From Pseudomonas sessilinigenes (GTDB lineage Bacteria > Pseudomonadota > Gammaproteobacteria > Pseudomonadales > Pseudomonadaceae), in assembly GCF_003850565.1 (NCBI RefSeq), contig NZ_CP027706.1, positions 3,906,001 through 3,970,000 on the forward strand: a stretch of DNA of 64,000 bases, in the 5' to 3' direction. The notes beneath the pieces were generated by a model. It saw only the letters and a list, made by a program, of their open reading frames with translations. It did no database searches and had not been told where the DNA came from. Both the position numbers and the translations under genes were made by a program. This document shows, in pieces, positions 47,785-57,924 of the stretch; position 1 is the first letter of the stretch, and the number at the start of each line of letters is the position of its first letter.

Positions 47785-49119
47785 ATGATTCATATCCCGA
47801 AAGCGGAATACAGTCGGCGCCGCAAGGCGCTCATGGCGCAGATGGAGCCCAATAGCATCGCGATCCTGCCGGCAGCGGCCGTGGCCATTCGCAACCGCGA
47901 CGTGGAGCACGTCTACCGCCAGGACAGCGACTTCCAGTACCTCAGCGGCTTCCCCGAGCCCCAGGCGGTGATCGTGCTGATGCCCGGTCGTGAGCATGGC
48001 GAATACGTGCTGTTCTGCCGTGAGCGCAACGCCGAGCGCGAGCTCTGGGATGGCCTGCGGGCCGGCCAGGAAGGCGCGATCCGCGACTATGGGGCGGACG
48101 ATGCCTTTCCCATCACCGATATCGACGACATCCTTCCTGGTTTGATCGAGGGACGCGACCGGGTCTATTCGGCCATGGGTAGCAACCCCGAGTTCGATCG
48201 CCACCTGATGGACTGGATCAACGTAATCCGTTCCAAGGCCCATCTCGGCGCCCAGCCACCGAACGAATTCGTTGCCCTGGATCATCTGCTTCACGACATG
48301 CGCCTGTATAAATCGGCGGCGGAAGTGAAGGTGATGCGCGAGGCCGCGCGGATTTCCGCCCAGGCGCATATCCGGGCGATGCAGGCCGGTCGGCCAGGGT
48401 TGCATGAGTACAGCCTGGAAGCCGAATTGGACTATGAGTTCCGCAAGGGCGGGGCGAAGATGCCGGCCTACGGTTCCATCGTCGCGGCGGGTCGTAACAG
48501 CTGCATCCTGCACTACCAGCAAAATGATGCGCTGCTCAAGGACGGTGACCTGGTGCTGATCGATGCCGGTTGTGAAATCGACTGCTATGCCAGCGATATC
48601 ACCCGTACCTGGCCGGTCAATGGCCGGTTTTCCCCGGAGCAGAAGGCGATCTACGAACTGGTGCTGGCATCTCAGGAAGCCGCCTTCGCCGAGATCGCCC
48701 CGGAAAAACACTGGAACCAGGCCCATGAAGCTACGGTTCGGGTCATCACCAACGGCCTGGTGAAGCTGGGCCTGCTGGAAGGCAATGTTGACGAGCTGAT
48801 CGCCAGCGAGGCCTACAAGGCGTTTTACATGCACCGTGCCGGGCACTGGCTGGGCATGGATGTACACGATGTCGGCGAGTACAAGGTCGGCGGCGAGTGG
48901 CGGGTACTGGAGGTCGGCATGGCGCTGACCGTGGAGCCGGGCATCTACATCTCCCCGGACAACCAGCAAGTAGCGAAGAAGTGGCGCGGCATTGGCGTGC
49001 GCATCGAGGACGACGTGGTAGTGACCAAGCAGGGCTGTGAAATTCTGACAGGAGGCGTGCCCAAGAGCGTCGCCGAGATCGAGGCGCTGATGGCCGCTGC
49101 CCAGGTCCGGGCATCATGA
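47785..49119 (+). CDS. pepP: Xaa-Pro aminopeptidase P
   Basis: Removes N-terminal residues before proline. 444 residues. N-terminal creatinase-like domain, C-terminal pita-bread M24 domain with metal ligands in LIDAGCEIDCYASDITRTWPV (two Asp), HRAGHWLGMDVHDVG (His), GMALTVEPGIY (Glu) and GVRIEDDVVVT (Glu). The stop overlaps the ubiH start (ATGA). Confidence 0.96.
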   Translation: MIHIPKAEYSRRRKALMAQMEPNSIAILPAAAVAIRNRDVEHVYRQDSDFQYLSGFPEPQAVIVLMPGREHGEYVLFCRERNAERELWDGLRAGQEGAIRDYGADDAFPITDIDDILPGLIEGRDRVYSAMGSNPEFDRHLMDWINVIRSKAHLGAQPPNEFVALDHLLHDMRLYKSAAEVKVMREAARISAQAHIRAMQAGRPGLHEYSLEAELDYEFRKGGAKMPAYGSIVAAGRNSCILHYQQNDALLKDGDLVLIDAGCEIDCYASDITRTWPVNGRFSPEQKAIYELVLASQEAAFAEIAPEKHWNQAHEATVRVITNGLVKLGLLEGNVDELIASEAYKAFYMHRAGHWLGMDVHDVGEYKVGGEWRVLEVGMALTVEPGIYISPDNQQVAKKWRGIGVRIEDDVVVTKQGCEILTGGVPKSVAEIEALMAAAQVRAS

Positions 49120-50303
49120 GCCGGGTCAACCTGGCCATCATCGGTGGCGGCCTGGTCGGTGCCAGCCTGGCTTTGGCCCTGCAGGCCGGGGCCAAGGCTC
49201 GTGGCTGGAAGATCGTGCTGATCGAGCCATTCGCTCCTGGCGACAGTTTCCAGCCCAGCTATGACGCACGCTCCTCGGCGTTGTCCTTCGGCGCCCGGCA
49301 GATCTACCAGCGCCTGGACCTGTGGCAGGCGATTTCCCGGCGCGCCGAGCCGATCAAGCAGATTCATGTGTCCGACCGTGGCCGTTTCTCCACTGCGCGC
49401 TTGTCGGCGATGGAAGAAGGCGTTCCGGCCCTGGGCTATGTAGTGGAAAACGCCTGGCTCGGCCAATGCCTGTGGCAGGGGCTGGACAAGGATGTGATCA
49501 GTTGGCGCTGTCCGGCCGAGGTGACTCGCCTGGAGCCGCTGGAAGGTGGCTACCGCCTGACCCTGAATGACGAAACCACCCTTGAGTGCGATCTTGCAGT
49601 GCTCGCCGATGGCGGTCGTTCCGGTTTGCGCGAGCAACTGGGTATCGGGGTCAGGAACCGACCCTATGACCAGAGCGCATTGATCGCCAACATCACGCCC
49701 AGCGAAGCCCATGGGGGCATGGCCTTCGAGCGCTTCACCGATGATGGCCCGATGGCCTTGCTGCCGCTGCCGGAAAACCGCTGTGCGCTGGTCTGGACCC
49801 GCCAGGGGATGGACGCCCAGCGCCTGGCCGCGCTGGACGAACGCAGCTTCCTCAGTGAGTTGCAGGGAGTATTCGGCTATCGCCTGGGCACCCTCAGGCA
49901 AGTGGGCGCCCGGCACCTGTACCCGTTGTCCCTGGTGGAGGCCGAGGAACAGGTGCGCCCGCACCTGGTGGTACTGGGCAATGCCGCCCATAGCCTGCAC
50001 CCGATCGCCGGCCAGGGTTTCAACCTGTCGTTGCGTGACGCCCAGGCCCTGGCCGATGCCCTGCTCGGCAGCGAGCGTGCGCCGGGCGACTTTACGGTCC
50101 TGCAGGCCTATCGTGAGCGCCAGCGCCTGGACCAGAACCTGACCGTGGGGTTCTCGGACCAGGTGACGCGACTGTTCGGCAGCAAGCTGCCGCTGCTCTC
50201 GGTGGGGCGTAACCTGGGCTTGCTCGGCCTGGACCTGCTGCCGCCGGCCAAGCGCTGGTTCGCCCGCCAGGCCATGGGCCTGGGCGTTCGTCCGGATGCG
50301 TGA
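49116..50303 (+). CDS. ubiH: 2-octaprenyl-6-methoxyphenol hydroxylase (UbiH)
   Basis: FAD monooxygenase of aerobic ubiquinone synthesis. 395 residues. The FAD dinucleotide site is LAIIGGGLVGASLALALQ at the N-terminus; the second FAD motif is VLGNAAHSLHPIAGQGFNLSLRDA (near residue 288), marking the UbiH/COQ6 family. It overlaps pepP by 4 bp and the next gene by 8 bp. It shares the fold and operon with ubiI. Confidence 0.94.
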   Translation: MSRVNLAIIGGGLVGASLALALQAGAKARGWKIVLIEPFAPGDSFQPSYDARSSALSFGARQIYQRLDLWQAISRRAEPIKQIHVSDRGRFSTARLSAMEEGVPALGYVVENAWLGQCLWQGLDKDVISWRCPAEVTRLEPLEGGYRLTLNDETTLECDLAVLADGGRSGLREQLGIGVRNRPYDQSALIANITPSEAHGGMAFERFTDDGPMALLPLPENRCALVWTRQGMDAQRLAALDERSFLSELQGVFGYRLGTLRQVGARHLYPLSLVEAEEQVRPHLVVLGNAAHSLHPIAGQGFNLSLRDAQALADALLGSERAPGDFTVLQAYRERQRLDQNLTVGFSDQVTRLFGSKLPLLSVGRNLGLLGLDLLPPAKRWFARQAMGLGVRPDA

Positions 50304-50775
50304 GTGGCTGGCCCGACGTATCGGCAAGGCGCGCCTGTTGCGTTGGGTGTTGAACCTGTACCCACCCTACTTCGGGGCAGGAGTGCGGATTGGCCACATC
50401 GCCGCGGACTTTCGCGAGGTCCAGGTGTCCATGGGCCTGGGCTGGTACAACCGCAACTATGTCGGCATCCAGTTCGGCGGCAGCCTGTATTCGATGGTGG
50501 ACCCGTTCTTCATGCTGATGCTGATGGAGAACCTGGGGCGCGACTACATCGTCTGGGACAAGGCCGCAGCCATTGATTTCATCGCGCCGGGCAAGGGCCC
50601 GGTGTTCGCCCGGTTCAACATCGACCAGGCCCTGATCGACCAGATCCGCCAGCACACTGCTGCCGGGGAAAAGTACCTGCCGCAGTTGCAGGTAGAGATT
50701 CACGATGGCTCCGGCACCCTGGTGGCGCGGGTCGACAAAACCCTTTATGTGCGGCTCAAGCCGCAAGCGAGATAG
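50296..50775 (+). CDS. DUF4442 hot-dog fold protein
   Basis: 159 residues. NRNYVGIQFGGSLYSMVDPFFMLMLMENLGRDYIVWDKAAAIDFIAPGKG matches DUF4442, a thioesterase-like hot-dog domain; a catalytic Asp or Glu cannot be named with certainty. The start overlaps ubiH by 8 bp and 9 bp separate it from ubiI. Its place between two ubiquinone hydroxylase genes suggests a link to lipid or quinone metabolism, but this is inference. Confidence 0.82.
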   Translation: MREWLARRIGKARLLRWVLNLYPPYFGAGVRIGHIAADFREVQVSMGLGWYNRNYVGIQFGGSLYSMVDPFFMLMLMENLGRDYIVWDKAAAIDFIAPGKGPVFARFNIDQALIDQIRQHTAAGEKYLPQLQVEIHDGSGTLVARVDKTLYVRLKPQAR

Positions 50776-50784
50776 GCCTAAGGC

Positions 50785-52011
50785 ATGGAAATGCGCGCAG
50801 ATGTGCTGATTGTCGGAGCCGGCATGGTCGGCAGTGCCCTGGCCCTGGCGTTGCAGGGTAGCGGTCTGGAAGTGCTGTTGCTCGATGGCGGCTCCCTGAG
50901 CGTCAAGCCTTTCGACGAGCAGTCGCCATTCGAACCCCGGGTCAGTGCCCTGTCGGCGGCTAGCCAGCGGATTTTGCAGCGTCTCGGCGCCTGGGATGGC
51001 ATCGCTGGCCGGCGCAGCAGCCCTTATCGCGATATGCAGGTCTGGGACGGCAGTGGTACTGGCCAGATCCACTTTTCGGCGGCCAGCGTGCATGCCGAAG
51101 TGCTGGGGCACATCGTTGAGAACCGGGTAGTCCAGGATGCCCTGCTAGAGCGCTTGCATGAGTGTGATATCGGTCTGCTGGCCAATGCGCGGCTGGAGCA
51201 GATGCGCCGCTCCGGCGACGATTGGCTGCTGACCCTGGCCGATGGCCGCACGCTGCGGGCGCCACTGGTGGTCGCTGCCGACGGTGCCAACTCGGCGGTG
51301 CGCCGCCTCACCGGTTGCGCCACCCGCGAATGGGATTACCTGCACCACGCCATCGTTACCAGTGTGCGCAGCAGCCAGCCTCACCAACTGACGGCCTGGC
51401 AACGCTTCACCGACACCGGCCCACTGGCCTTCCTGCCTCTGGTGCGGGATGGCCAGCACGACTGGTGCTCCATCGTCTGGTCCACCACGCCCGCCGAGGC
51501 CGAGCGCCTGATGGCGCTGGACGACGCAAGCTTCTGTGCCGAGCTGGAACGGGCCTTCGAGGGGCGCCTGGGCCAGGTGCTCGGCGCCGATCCACGGCTT
51601 TGCGTGCCGTTGCGCCAGCGCCATGCCAAGCGCTATGTGGCCGAGGGCCTGGCGCTGATCGGCGATGCGGCCCATACCATCCATCCGCTGGCGGGGCAGG
51701 GGGTCAACCTGGGGTTCCTCGACGCCGCGGTACTGGCCCAGGTGTTGCTGGAGGCTAACGGACGTGGCGAGCGCCTGGCCGAGGTCAAGGTGCTGAGCCG
51801 TTTCGAGCGCAAGCGCATGCCCCACAACCTGGCGCTGATGGCTGCCATGGAGGGTTTCGAGCGGCTGTTCCAGGCCGATCCGTTGCCGCTGCGCTGGCTG
51901 CGCAACACCGGCTTGAAGGTGGTCGACCAGATGCCCGAGGCCAAGGCCCTGTTCGTGCGCCAGGCACTGGGCCTGAGTGGCGACCTGCCGGAGCTGGCCC
52001 GGGCCGAGTGA
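50785..52011 (+). CDS. ubiI: UbiI-type FAD hydroxylase (VisC family)
   Basis: Ubiquinone-pathway FAD monooxygenase, 408 residues. FAD motifs: [21 protein letters not shown] at residues about 7-27 and [24 protein letters not shown] near residue 290. The closest named relatives are UbiI/VisC (C5 hydroxylation); UbiF cannot be excluded from sequence alone. AAGG is 7 nt upstream of ATG. Last gene of the ygfB-pepP-ubiH operon. Confidence 0.9.
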   Translation: MEMRADVLIVGAGMVGSALALALQGSGLEVLLLDGGSLSVKPFDEQSPFEPRVSALSAASQRILQRLGAWDGIAGRRSSPYRDMQVWDGSGTGQIHFSAASVHAEVLGHIVENRVVQDALLERLHECDIGLLANARLEQMRRSGDDWLLTLADGRTLRAPLVVAADGANSAVRRLTGCATREWDYLHHAIVTSVRSSQPHQLTAWQRFTDTGPLAFLPLVRDGQHDWCSIVWSTTPAEAERLMALDDASFCAELERAFEGRLGQVLGADPRLCVPLRQRHAKRYVAEGLALIGDAAHTIHPLAGQGVNLGFLDAAVLAQVLLEANGRGERLAEVKVLSRFERKRMPHNLALMAAMEGFERLFQADPLPLRWLRNTGLKVVDQMPEAKALFVRQALGLSGDLPELARAE

Positions 52012-52025
52012 TCCGGGCCTCCGAT

Positions 52026-52047
52026 GGTGCCTGCCGGGGCAGGCGCC
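52026..52047 (+). terminator. Hairpin after ubiI
   Basis: GGTGCCTGCC/GGCAGGCGCC stem with one G-U pair and a 2-nt loop, 15 nt after the stop; no T-tract. Confidence 0.4.
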
Positions 52048-52119
52048 GCTGCAAGGCGGGTCGCGTTTTCCCCGCGCAACATCTGGTTACTCCTCGGCTC
52101 CGGGTTCGGTTGAGCCAGC

Positions 52120-52140
52120 AAATGGTAGTCCTTATCATTT
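52120..52140. promoter_or_regulatory. Candidate Fur box
   Basis: AAATGGTAG-TCC-TTATCATTT, a dyad with 7 of 9 paired positions that resembles the GATAATGATAATCATTATC Fur consensus. It is 31 bp before the iron-binding protein start. Confidence 0.5.
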
Positions 52141-52171
52141 CGCCTCACTTTGCATACGAGAGACTGCTCCC

Positions 52172-53173
52172 ATGTTGGCACCGAAGCGTCTACTGACCGC
52201 CCTGGCACTCACCCTCATCGCCGGCACTGCCCAGGCCGCCGACGAAGTGGTGGTCTACTCCTCCCGTATCGACGAGCTGATCAAGCCGGTGTTCGATGCC
52301 TACACCCAGAAGACCGGGGTGAAGATCAAGTTCATCACCGACAAGGAAGCGCCGCTGATGCAGCGCATCAAGGCCGAGGGCGAGAACGCCACCGCCGACC
52401 TGCTGCTGACCGTGGACGCCGGCAACCTCTGGCAGGCCGAACAGATGGGCATCCTGCAGCCCTTCACCTCCAAGGTCATCGACAGCAACATTCCCCTGCA
52501 ATACCGCTCCTCCAACCACGCCTGGACCGGCCTGAGCCTGCGGGCGCGGACCCTGGCCTACTCCACCGAACGGGTCAAGCCGGGCGAGCTGACCACCTAT
52601 GAAGCCCTGGCCGACAAGCAGTGGGAAGGCCGCCTGTGCCTGCGCACGGCGAAGAAGGTCTACAACCAGTCGCTGACCGCCACGCTGATCGAGACCCATG
52701 GCGCGGACAAGACCGAGGAGATCCTCAAGGGCTGGGTCAACAACCTGTCCACCGACGTGTTCTCCGACGACATCGCCGTGCTGGAAGCCATCAACGCTGG
52801 CCAGTGCGACGTGGGGATCGTCAACACCTACTACTACGGCCGCCTGCACAAGCAGAAGCCGAACCTGGCGGTAAAACTGTTCTGGCCGAACCAGGGCGAT
52901 CGTGGGGTACACGTGAACCTGTCGGGGATCGGCCTGACCAAGCATGCACCGCATCCGGAGGCCGCCAAGGCGCTGGTGGAGTGGATGACCACCCCTGAAG
53001 CGCAGAAGATCTTCGCCGACGTCAACCAGGAGTTCCCGGCCAACCCAGCGGTGGCACCGTCTGCGGAAGTGGCCAGCTGGGGCAAGTTCGTCGCCGATAC
53101 CCTGCCGGTGGAGATTGCCGGCAAGCGTCAGGCCGAGGCCATTCGCCTGATGGACCGCGCGGGCTGGAACTGA
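52172..53173 (+). CDS. Periplasmic Fe(III)-binding protein of an iron ABC transporter
   Basis: A 333-residue FbpA/AfuA-type binding protein. Signal peptide [18 protein letters not shown], cleaved after QAA. The mature start [28 protein letters not shown] and the [11 protein letters not shown] dityrosine motif, which coordinates ferric ion, are diagnostic. Start ATG 52172 follows GAGAGA. A candidate Fur box lies upstream. Followed by a terminator and then the permease gene; no ATPase gene is nearby. Confidence 0.93.
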   Translation: MLAPKRLLTALALTLIAGTAQAADEVVVYSSRIDELIKPVFDAYTQKTGVKIKFITDKEAPLMQRIKAEGENATADLLLTVDAGNLWQAEQMGILQPFTSKVIDSNIPLQYRSSNHAWTGLSLRARTLAYSTERVKPGELTTYEALADKQWEGRLCLRTAKKVYNQSLTATLIETHGADKTEEILKGWVNNLSTDVFSDDIAVLEAINAGQCDVGIVNTYYYGRLHKQKPNLAVKLFWPNQGDRGVHVNLSGIGLTKHAPHPEAAKALVEWMTTPEAQKIFADVNQEFPANPAVAPSAEVASWGKFVADTLPVEIAGKRQAEAIRLMDRAGWN

Positions 53174-53189
53174 GCCTGCCGTTATACTG

Positions 53190-53213
53190 CGCCCCGCCTT
53201 TGCGGGGCGTTTT
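53190..53213 (+). terminator. Intergenic terminator between iron-binding protein and permease
   Basis: CGCCCCGC/GCGGGGCG stem with a 4-nt loop followed by TTTTC. A TATACT-like sequence lies just before it. Partial readthrough would give more binding protein than permease. Confidence 0.85.
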
Positions 53214-53261
53214 CTTTCGCGGCCCAGCCTTGAAGCCCTTCCCCTGACCTGAGAGTTTTCC

Positions 53262-54878
53262 GTGGCCCACCCTGCCCAACGTCGCTGGTATCCCCTGGTT
53301 TTTGCCGTCGCGGCCCTGGTGCTGTTGCCTCTGAGTGTGCTGCTGTTTTCCTGGCAGGCCGTCGACCAGCAGATCTGGTCCCACCTGTGGGAAACCCAGA
53401 TGCCGCGTCTGCTCGGCAATACCCTGACCCTGGTGCTCGGGGTCGGCGTCGGGGTCACGTTGCTGGGAGTGAGCCTGGCCTGGCTCACCAGCCTCTGCGA
53501 GTTCCCGGGGCGACGCTGGCTGGACTGGGCGCTGATGCTGCCGTTTGCGATCCCGGCCTATGTGCTGGCCTTTGTCTTCGTTGGCCTGCTGGATTTTTCC
53601 GGGCCGGTGCAGACCCTGCTGCGGGAGTGGTTCGGTAGTGGCCTTAGGTTGCCGAGGGTGCGCTCCACCGGTGGGGTGATCCTGGTCCTGGTCCTGGTGT
53701 TCTATCCCTATGTCTACCTGCTGGCGCGCAACGCCTTCCTGGCCCAGGGCAAGGGCTTGATGGAGGCTGCGAGGGTGCTCGGGCAATCGCCCTGGCAAGC
53801 GTTCTGGCGCGTGGCGCTGCCCATGGCCCGACCGGCCATCGGCGCCGGGGTAGCTCTGGCCCTGATGGAGACCCTGGCGGATTTCGGCGCGGTGGCGGTC
53901 TTTAACTTCGACACCTTCACAACGGCGATCTACAAGACCTGGTATGGCTTCTTCAGCCTCTCCAGTGCCGCCCAACTGGCCAGCCTGTTGCTGCTGGCCG
54001 TTATGCTGGTGCTGTATGGCGAACGGCGCGCCCGGGGCGCCAGCCGCACGGGTAACGAACGGCCCCGGGGCAAGGCCTTGTATCCGCTGCGTGGCATCAA
54101 GGCCCTGGCGGCCACGGGTTGGTGCCTGCTGGTATTCGCCTGTGCCTTCGTGATCCCGCTGCTGCAATTGCTGGCCTGGTTCTGGCAGCGCGGTCGCTTC
54201 GACCTGGATGAGCGTTATGCCGGGCTGATCGTCCATACCCTGTACCTGGGAGGCATGGCCGCGCTGATTACCGTCAGCGTCGCGCTGATGCTGGCCTTTG
54301 CCCGACGCCTGGCGCCAACCCGTGGCATCCGCAGTGGCGTGAGCCTGGCCAACCTCGGTTATGCGTTGCCGGGCTCGGTGCTGGCGGTATCGATCATGCT
54401 GGCTTTCAGTTACCTGGACCGTGAACTGGTGATCCCGCTTTCCAGTTGGCTGGGGGGCGCTGGCAAGCCTTTGCTGCTGGGCAGCCTTTGTGCATTGCTG
54501 CTGGCTTATCTGGTGCGCTTCATTGCCGTGGCCTATGGCCCGTTGGAAACCAGCCTGGAACGGATTCGCCCGTCGCTGCCTGAGGCCGCTCGCAGCTTGG
54601 GGGTCGGTGGTCCGCGACTGTTTTTCAAAGTGTATCTGCCGCTGCTGTTGCCCGGGACCTTGAGCGCCGCCCTGCTGGTGTTCGTCGACGTGCTCAAGGA
54701 AATGCCCGCTACGTTGCTCATGCGCCCGTTCGGCTGGGACACCCTGGCGGTACGGATCTTTGAAATGACCAGTGAAGGGGAATGGGCACGGGCTTCGCTG
54801 CCGGCCCTGACCCTGGTGCTGGTGGGGCTGTTGCCGGTGATCGGCCTGATCCGCCGCTCGGCCCATCGAATCGGTTAG
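53262..54878 (+). CDS. Iron ABC transporter permease (FbpB-type, duplicated)
   Basis: A 538-residue inner-membrane protein with about 12 membrane segments in two homologous halves (about 15-260 and 285-535). Each half has an EAA loop: [28 protein letters not shown] and [28 protein letters not shown]. This is the fused layout of ferric ion permeases such as FbpB/SfuB. GTG start 53262 with GAGAG 8 nt upstream. The partner ATPase must be encoded elsewhere. Confidence 0.92.
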   Translation: MAHPAQRRWYPLVFAVAALVLLPLSVLLFSWQAVDQQIWSHLWETQMPRLLGNTLTLVLGVGVGVTLLGVSLAWLTSLCEFPGRRWLDWALMLPFAIPAYVLAFVFVGLLDFSGPVQTLLREWFGSGLRLPRVRSTGGVILVLVLVFYPYVYLLARNAFLAQGKGLMEAARVLGQSPWQAFWRVALPMARPAIGAGVALALMETLADFGAVAVFNFDTFTTAIYKTWYGFFSLSSAAQLASLLLLAVMLVLYGERRARGASRTGNERPRGKALYPLRGIKALAATGWCLLVFACAFVIPLLQLLAWFWQRGRFDLDERYAGLIVHTLYLGGMAALITVSVALMLAFARRLAPTRGIRSGVSLANLGYALPGSVLAVSIMLAFSYLDRELVIPLSSWLGGAGKPLLLGSLCALLLAYLVRFIAVAYGPLETSLERIRPSLPEAARSLGVGGPRLFFKVYLPLLLPGTLSAALLVFVDVLKEMPATLLMRPFGWDTLAVRIFEMTSEGEWARASLPALTLVLVGLLPVIGLIRRSAHRIG

Positions 54879-55032
54879 GTGCCAGCCCTGCACCTTGCGG
54901 CTACAATGCGCGGCATTCGGTGCGGTCTGTTGTTTGGCCGGGACGCTGAAACCGGCTGTAGGCCTTGTTTTTCAAGGCTTTCACCTTTGCAGCGCCAGCC
55001 CGCACCCTCGCCACGCCCGGAAGGAGAAACCC

Positions 55033-56115
55033 ATGGGACAGCGTACGCCTCTGTATGACCTGCATCTCGCCCTTGGCGCGAAAATGGTCGATTTTGGCGG
55101 TTGGGATATGCCCTTGCACTACGGCTCGCAAGTCGAGGAGCACCATCAGGTGCGACGTGACTGCGGGGTGTTCGATGTATCCCACATGACCGTGATCGAT
55201 GTCGACGGCCCCCAGGCCAAGGCCTGGCTCCAGCATCTATTGGCCAATGACGTCGAACGCCTGCACAGCCCCGGCCAGGCGTTGTACAGCGCCATGCTCA
55301 ATGAGCGGGGCGGCATCGTCGACGACATGATCGTCTACCGTCTCGAAGACACCTATCGCCTGGTGGTCAATGCGGCCACCCGCGAGCAGGACCTGGCCTG
55401 GATGCAAGCGCAATTGGGGAGCTTCCAGGTACAGCTGCGCGAGTGCCCGGAACTGGCCATGCTGGCGATCCAGGGGCCTCAGGCCCGGCAGCGCATCGCC
55501 GAGCTGGTGAGCCAGTCGCGGGCCACCCTGATCCAGCAACTCAAGCCCTTCCAGGGGCGCACCGACGGTGACTGGTTCATCGCCCGTACTGGCTATACCG
55601 GTGAGGATGGGCTGGAAATCGTCCTGCCTGCCGAACAGGCCCCGGCATTTTTCAACGACCTGGTAGGCGCGGGCATCTCGCCCATTGGCCTGGGTGCCCG
55701 GGACACCTTGCGCCTGGAGGCCGGCATGAACCTCTATGGCCAGGATATCCACCAGGAGGTTTCGCCCCTGGCGGCGAACATGGCCTGGAGCATCGCCTGG
55801 GAACCGGCCTCGCGCCAATTCATCGGGCGTGCTGCCCTGGAGGCCGAACGAGCGGCCGGCGTGAAGCAGAAACTGGTGGGTCTGGTCCTGGAAGAACGTG
55901 GGGTTCTACGGGCGCACCAGGTGGTTCGTATCGCTGATGTTGGCGAAGGAGAGATCACCAGTGGTAGTTTCTCCCCTACGCTGAGTAAGTCGATTGCCCT
56001 GGCGCGGCTGCCGATGGCCACCGGTGATCGAGCCGAAGTGGAAATCCGTGGCAAGTGGTACCCGGTGCGAGTAGTCAAGCCGACCTTCGTGCGCCATGGC
56101 AAAACCTTGATCTAA
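55033..56115 (+). CDS. gcvT: Aminomethyltransferase, glycine cleavage T protein
   Basis: Transfers the methylene group of glycine to tetrahydrofolate. 360 residues. Starts [33 protein letters not shown] with AAGGAGAAACCC upstream; [12 protein letters not shown] marks the central THF-binding domain. gcvH follows after 53 bp. The Met at 55033 is chosen over an in-frame upstream frame that has no family similarity. Confidence 0.96.
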   Translation: MGQRTPLYDLHLALGAKMVDFGGWDMPLHYGSQVEEHHQVRRDCGVFDVSHMTVIDVDGPQAKAWLQHLLANDVERLHSPGQALYSAMLNERGGIVDDMIVYRLEDTYRLVVNAATREQDLAWMQAQLGSFQVQLRECPELAMLAIQGPQARQRIAELVSQSRATLIQQLKPFQGRTDGDWFIARTGYTGEDGLEIVLPAEQAPAFFNDLVGAGISPIGLGARDTLRLEAGMNLYGQDIHQEVSPLAANMAWSIAWEPASRQFIGRAALEAERAAGVKQKLVGLVLEERGVLRAHQVVRIADVGEGEITSGSFSPTLSKSIALARLPMATGDRAEVEIRGKWYPVRVVKPTFVRHGKTLI

Positions 56116-56168
56116 CATTTTGCAGCGGGCGTTGCGCCGCTGATCATTTCTTCTTGAGGACATAGAAC

Positions 56169-56552
56169 ATGAGCGACATCCCTGCCCACCTGCGTTTTGC
56201 CGAAAGCCACGAATGGGCCCGCCTGGAAGCCGATGGCAGCGTGACCGTGGGTATTAGCGACCATGCCCAGGAGGCCCTGGGCGACGTGGTATTCGTCGAG
56301 CTGACCGAAGTCGGCAAGGTGTTCGGGGCAGGGGACCAGGCCGGAGTCGTGGAGTCGGTAAAGGCCGCTTCCGATATCTATGCCCCGGTGGCGGGTGAAG
56401 TGATCGAGGTCAACGAGGAGCTGAGCGCCAGCCCTGAACTGCTCAACAGCGAGCCGTACGACGCCTGGATCTTCAAGCTCAAGCCAGCCAACCCAGCCGA
56501 CCTGGAAAAGCTGCTGGACGCCGCAGGCTACAAGGCTTCCATCGGCGAGTAA
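56169..56552 (+). CDS. gcvH: Glycine cleavage H protein
   Basis: A 127-residue lipoyl carrier of the glycine cleavage complex. The lipoylated lysine is K65 in [21 protein letters not shown]-terminal [41 protein letters not shown] is typical. GcvP, its partner, lies 1.4 kb downstream beyond an opposite-strand gene. Confidence 0.97.
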   Translation: MSDIPAHLRFAESHEWARLEADGSVTVGISDHAQEALGDVVFVELTEVGKVFGAGDQAGVVESVKAASDIYAPVAGEVIEVNEELSASPELLNSEPYDAWIFKLKPANPADLEKLLDAAGYKASIGE

Positions 56553-56560
56553 GCTGCATT

Positions 56561-56590
56561 GCGGCCGGCCTGGCATGCCAGGCCGGCCGC
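56561..56590. terminator. 30-bp perfect palindrome, gcvH / DegT gene
   Basis: GCGGCCGGCCTGGCA is followed directly by TGCCAGGCCGGCCGC, a perfect palindrome with no spacer, between the two convergent stop codons. No T-tract is present; it may end both transcripts or be recognised by a protein. Confidence 0.6.
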
Positions 56591-56594
56591 GGGT

Positions 56595-57734
56595 TCAACC
56601 TTGCAGGACTTCCTTCACCGCGGCTACCGCGCGCTCCACATCGCTCTTGTTCATCGCCGTGAACATTGGCAACGACACGATCAGGCGACCAACCCGTTCC
56701 GCTACCGGGAACATTCCTTCCTTGAAGCCGCGCTCGCGGTACAGGCTCAGCAAGTGAATCGGCGGATAGTGATAGCCGATGCCAATTCCCCGTTCCTGCA
56801 TCTGCTCCATGAAGGTGGCACGTGCGGGCTTACCGTCCTTGCGCTCCGGCAGTACCAGCTGGAACAGGTGCCAATTGCTGTTGTTGAAGTCCGCTGGTGG
56901 CAGCTGGGCGCCGTAGCGCTCCTGGAAGTCGCTGCCGAAGCATTCGAAGTAGTGCCGGGCCAGTTCGCGACGATGGGCAGTGATCGCCTCGATATGGGCG
57001 AACTGTCCGAGGCCGATGGCGGCGGCAACGTCGGTCATGTTGAATTTGCCACCCAGTACATCCACGTCCAGGCCGTCCTGGCCACTGCGGGTTACCCCTT
57101 GCAGGCGGTACTTCTCGGCCAGGCGCACTTCTTCCGGTGTATTGAGCACCAGGCAGCCGCCTTCGGAGGAGGTGACGTTCTTGTTGGCCTGGAAGCTGAA
57201 GGACACGAAGTCGCCACCGGCGCCGATGCGCTGGCCGTTCCAGCTCGAGCCCAGGGCCTGGGCGGCATCCTCCACCACTCGCAGGCCATGCTTGCTGGCC
57301 AGGGCATACAGGCGGTCCATGTCTACCGGCAGGCCGGCCAGGTAGACCGGGATGATGGCCTTGGTGCGTGGGGTGATGGCAGCTTCGACCTGGGCCAGAT
57401 CGATGTTGCGGGTCACCGGATCGATATCGGCGAACACCGCAGTGGCGCCCACTTCGAGGATCACGTTGGCGGTGGCCACCCAGGAGATGGGCGTGGTGAT
57501 GACTTCATCGCCAGGGCCGATGCCGGCGATGCGCAAGGCGATCTCCATGGTGCAGGTGCCGGAGTTGAAGGTACGCACCGTACGCCCGCCGAAGAATTCC
57601 GAGAGCTGGGCTTCGAAGGCCTGGACCTTGGGCCCGCTGGTGATCCACCCCGAGCGCAACACATCGCCGACGGCGGCGATGGTGGACTCATCGATGGTGG
57701 GTTTGGAGAACGGCAGGAAAGGTAGTTGGCTCAT
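56595..57734 (-). CDS. DegT/DnrJ/EryC1/StrS-family aminotransferase
   Basis: A 379-residue PLP-dependent enzyme. The start FLPFSKPTIDESTIAAVGDVLRSGWITSGPKVQAFE, the PLP-contacting VVEDAAQALGSSW, and the Schiff-base lysine in FSFQANKNVTSSEGG fit the nucleotide-sugar aminotransferase family (ArnB/WecE-like). Start ATG 57734. The sugar substrate is unknown and no glycan or lipid A genes adjoin. It lies between gcvH and gcvP on the opposite strand. Confidence 0.88.
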   Translation of the reverse strand: MSQLPFLPFSKPTIDESTIAAVGDVLRSGWITSGPKVQAFEAQLSEFFGGRTVRTFNSGTCTMEIALRIAGIGPGDEVITTPISWVATANVILEVGATAVFADIDPVTRNIDLAQVEAAITPRTKAIIPVYLAGLPVDMDRLYALASKHGLRVVEDAAQALGSSWNGQRIGAGGDFVSFSFQANKNVTSSEGGCLVLNTPEEVRLAEKYRLQGVTRSGQDGLDVDVLGGKFNMTDVAAAIGLGQFAHIEAITAHRRELARHYFECFGSDFQERYGAQLPPADFNNSNWHLFQLVLPERKDGKPARATFMEQMQERGIGIGYHYPPIHLLSLYRERGFKEGMFPVAERVGRLIVSLPMFTAMNKSDVERAVAAVKEVLQG

Positions 57735-57924
57735 GACGATGGGACACCCGATAAGCGGACGATAAGAGCATGGGTTGAGGCGCACCGGGCTTGGTGCGTT
57801 GACGCTGCGCATGATGGTCCCGATTGTCCCGGGATGCTAGAGCGTCGATGGGCAAAATCGACTGCTATGCTGCTTGGCACCCAGTCGCATCGACGCTGAG
57901 CGCCGTTTATCGGAGGAGCCTGCC

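Noticed and set aside
53022..54893. 623-codon antisense frame opposite the iron permease
   Set aside because: Rich in Gln, Pro, Arg and His with no structure; the opposite strand codes a clear 12-segment permease.
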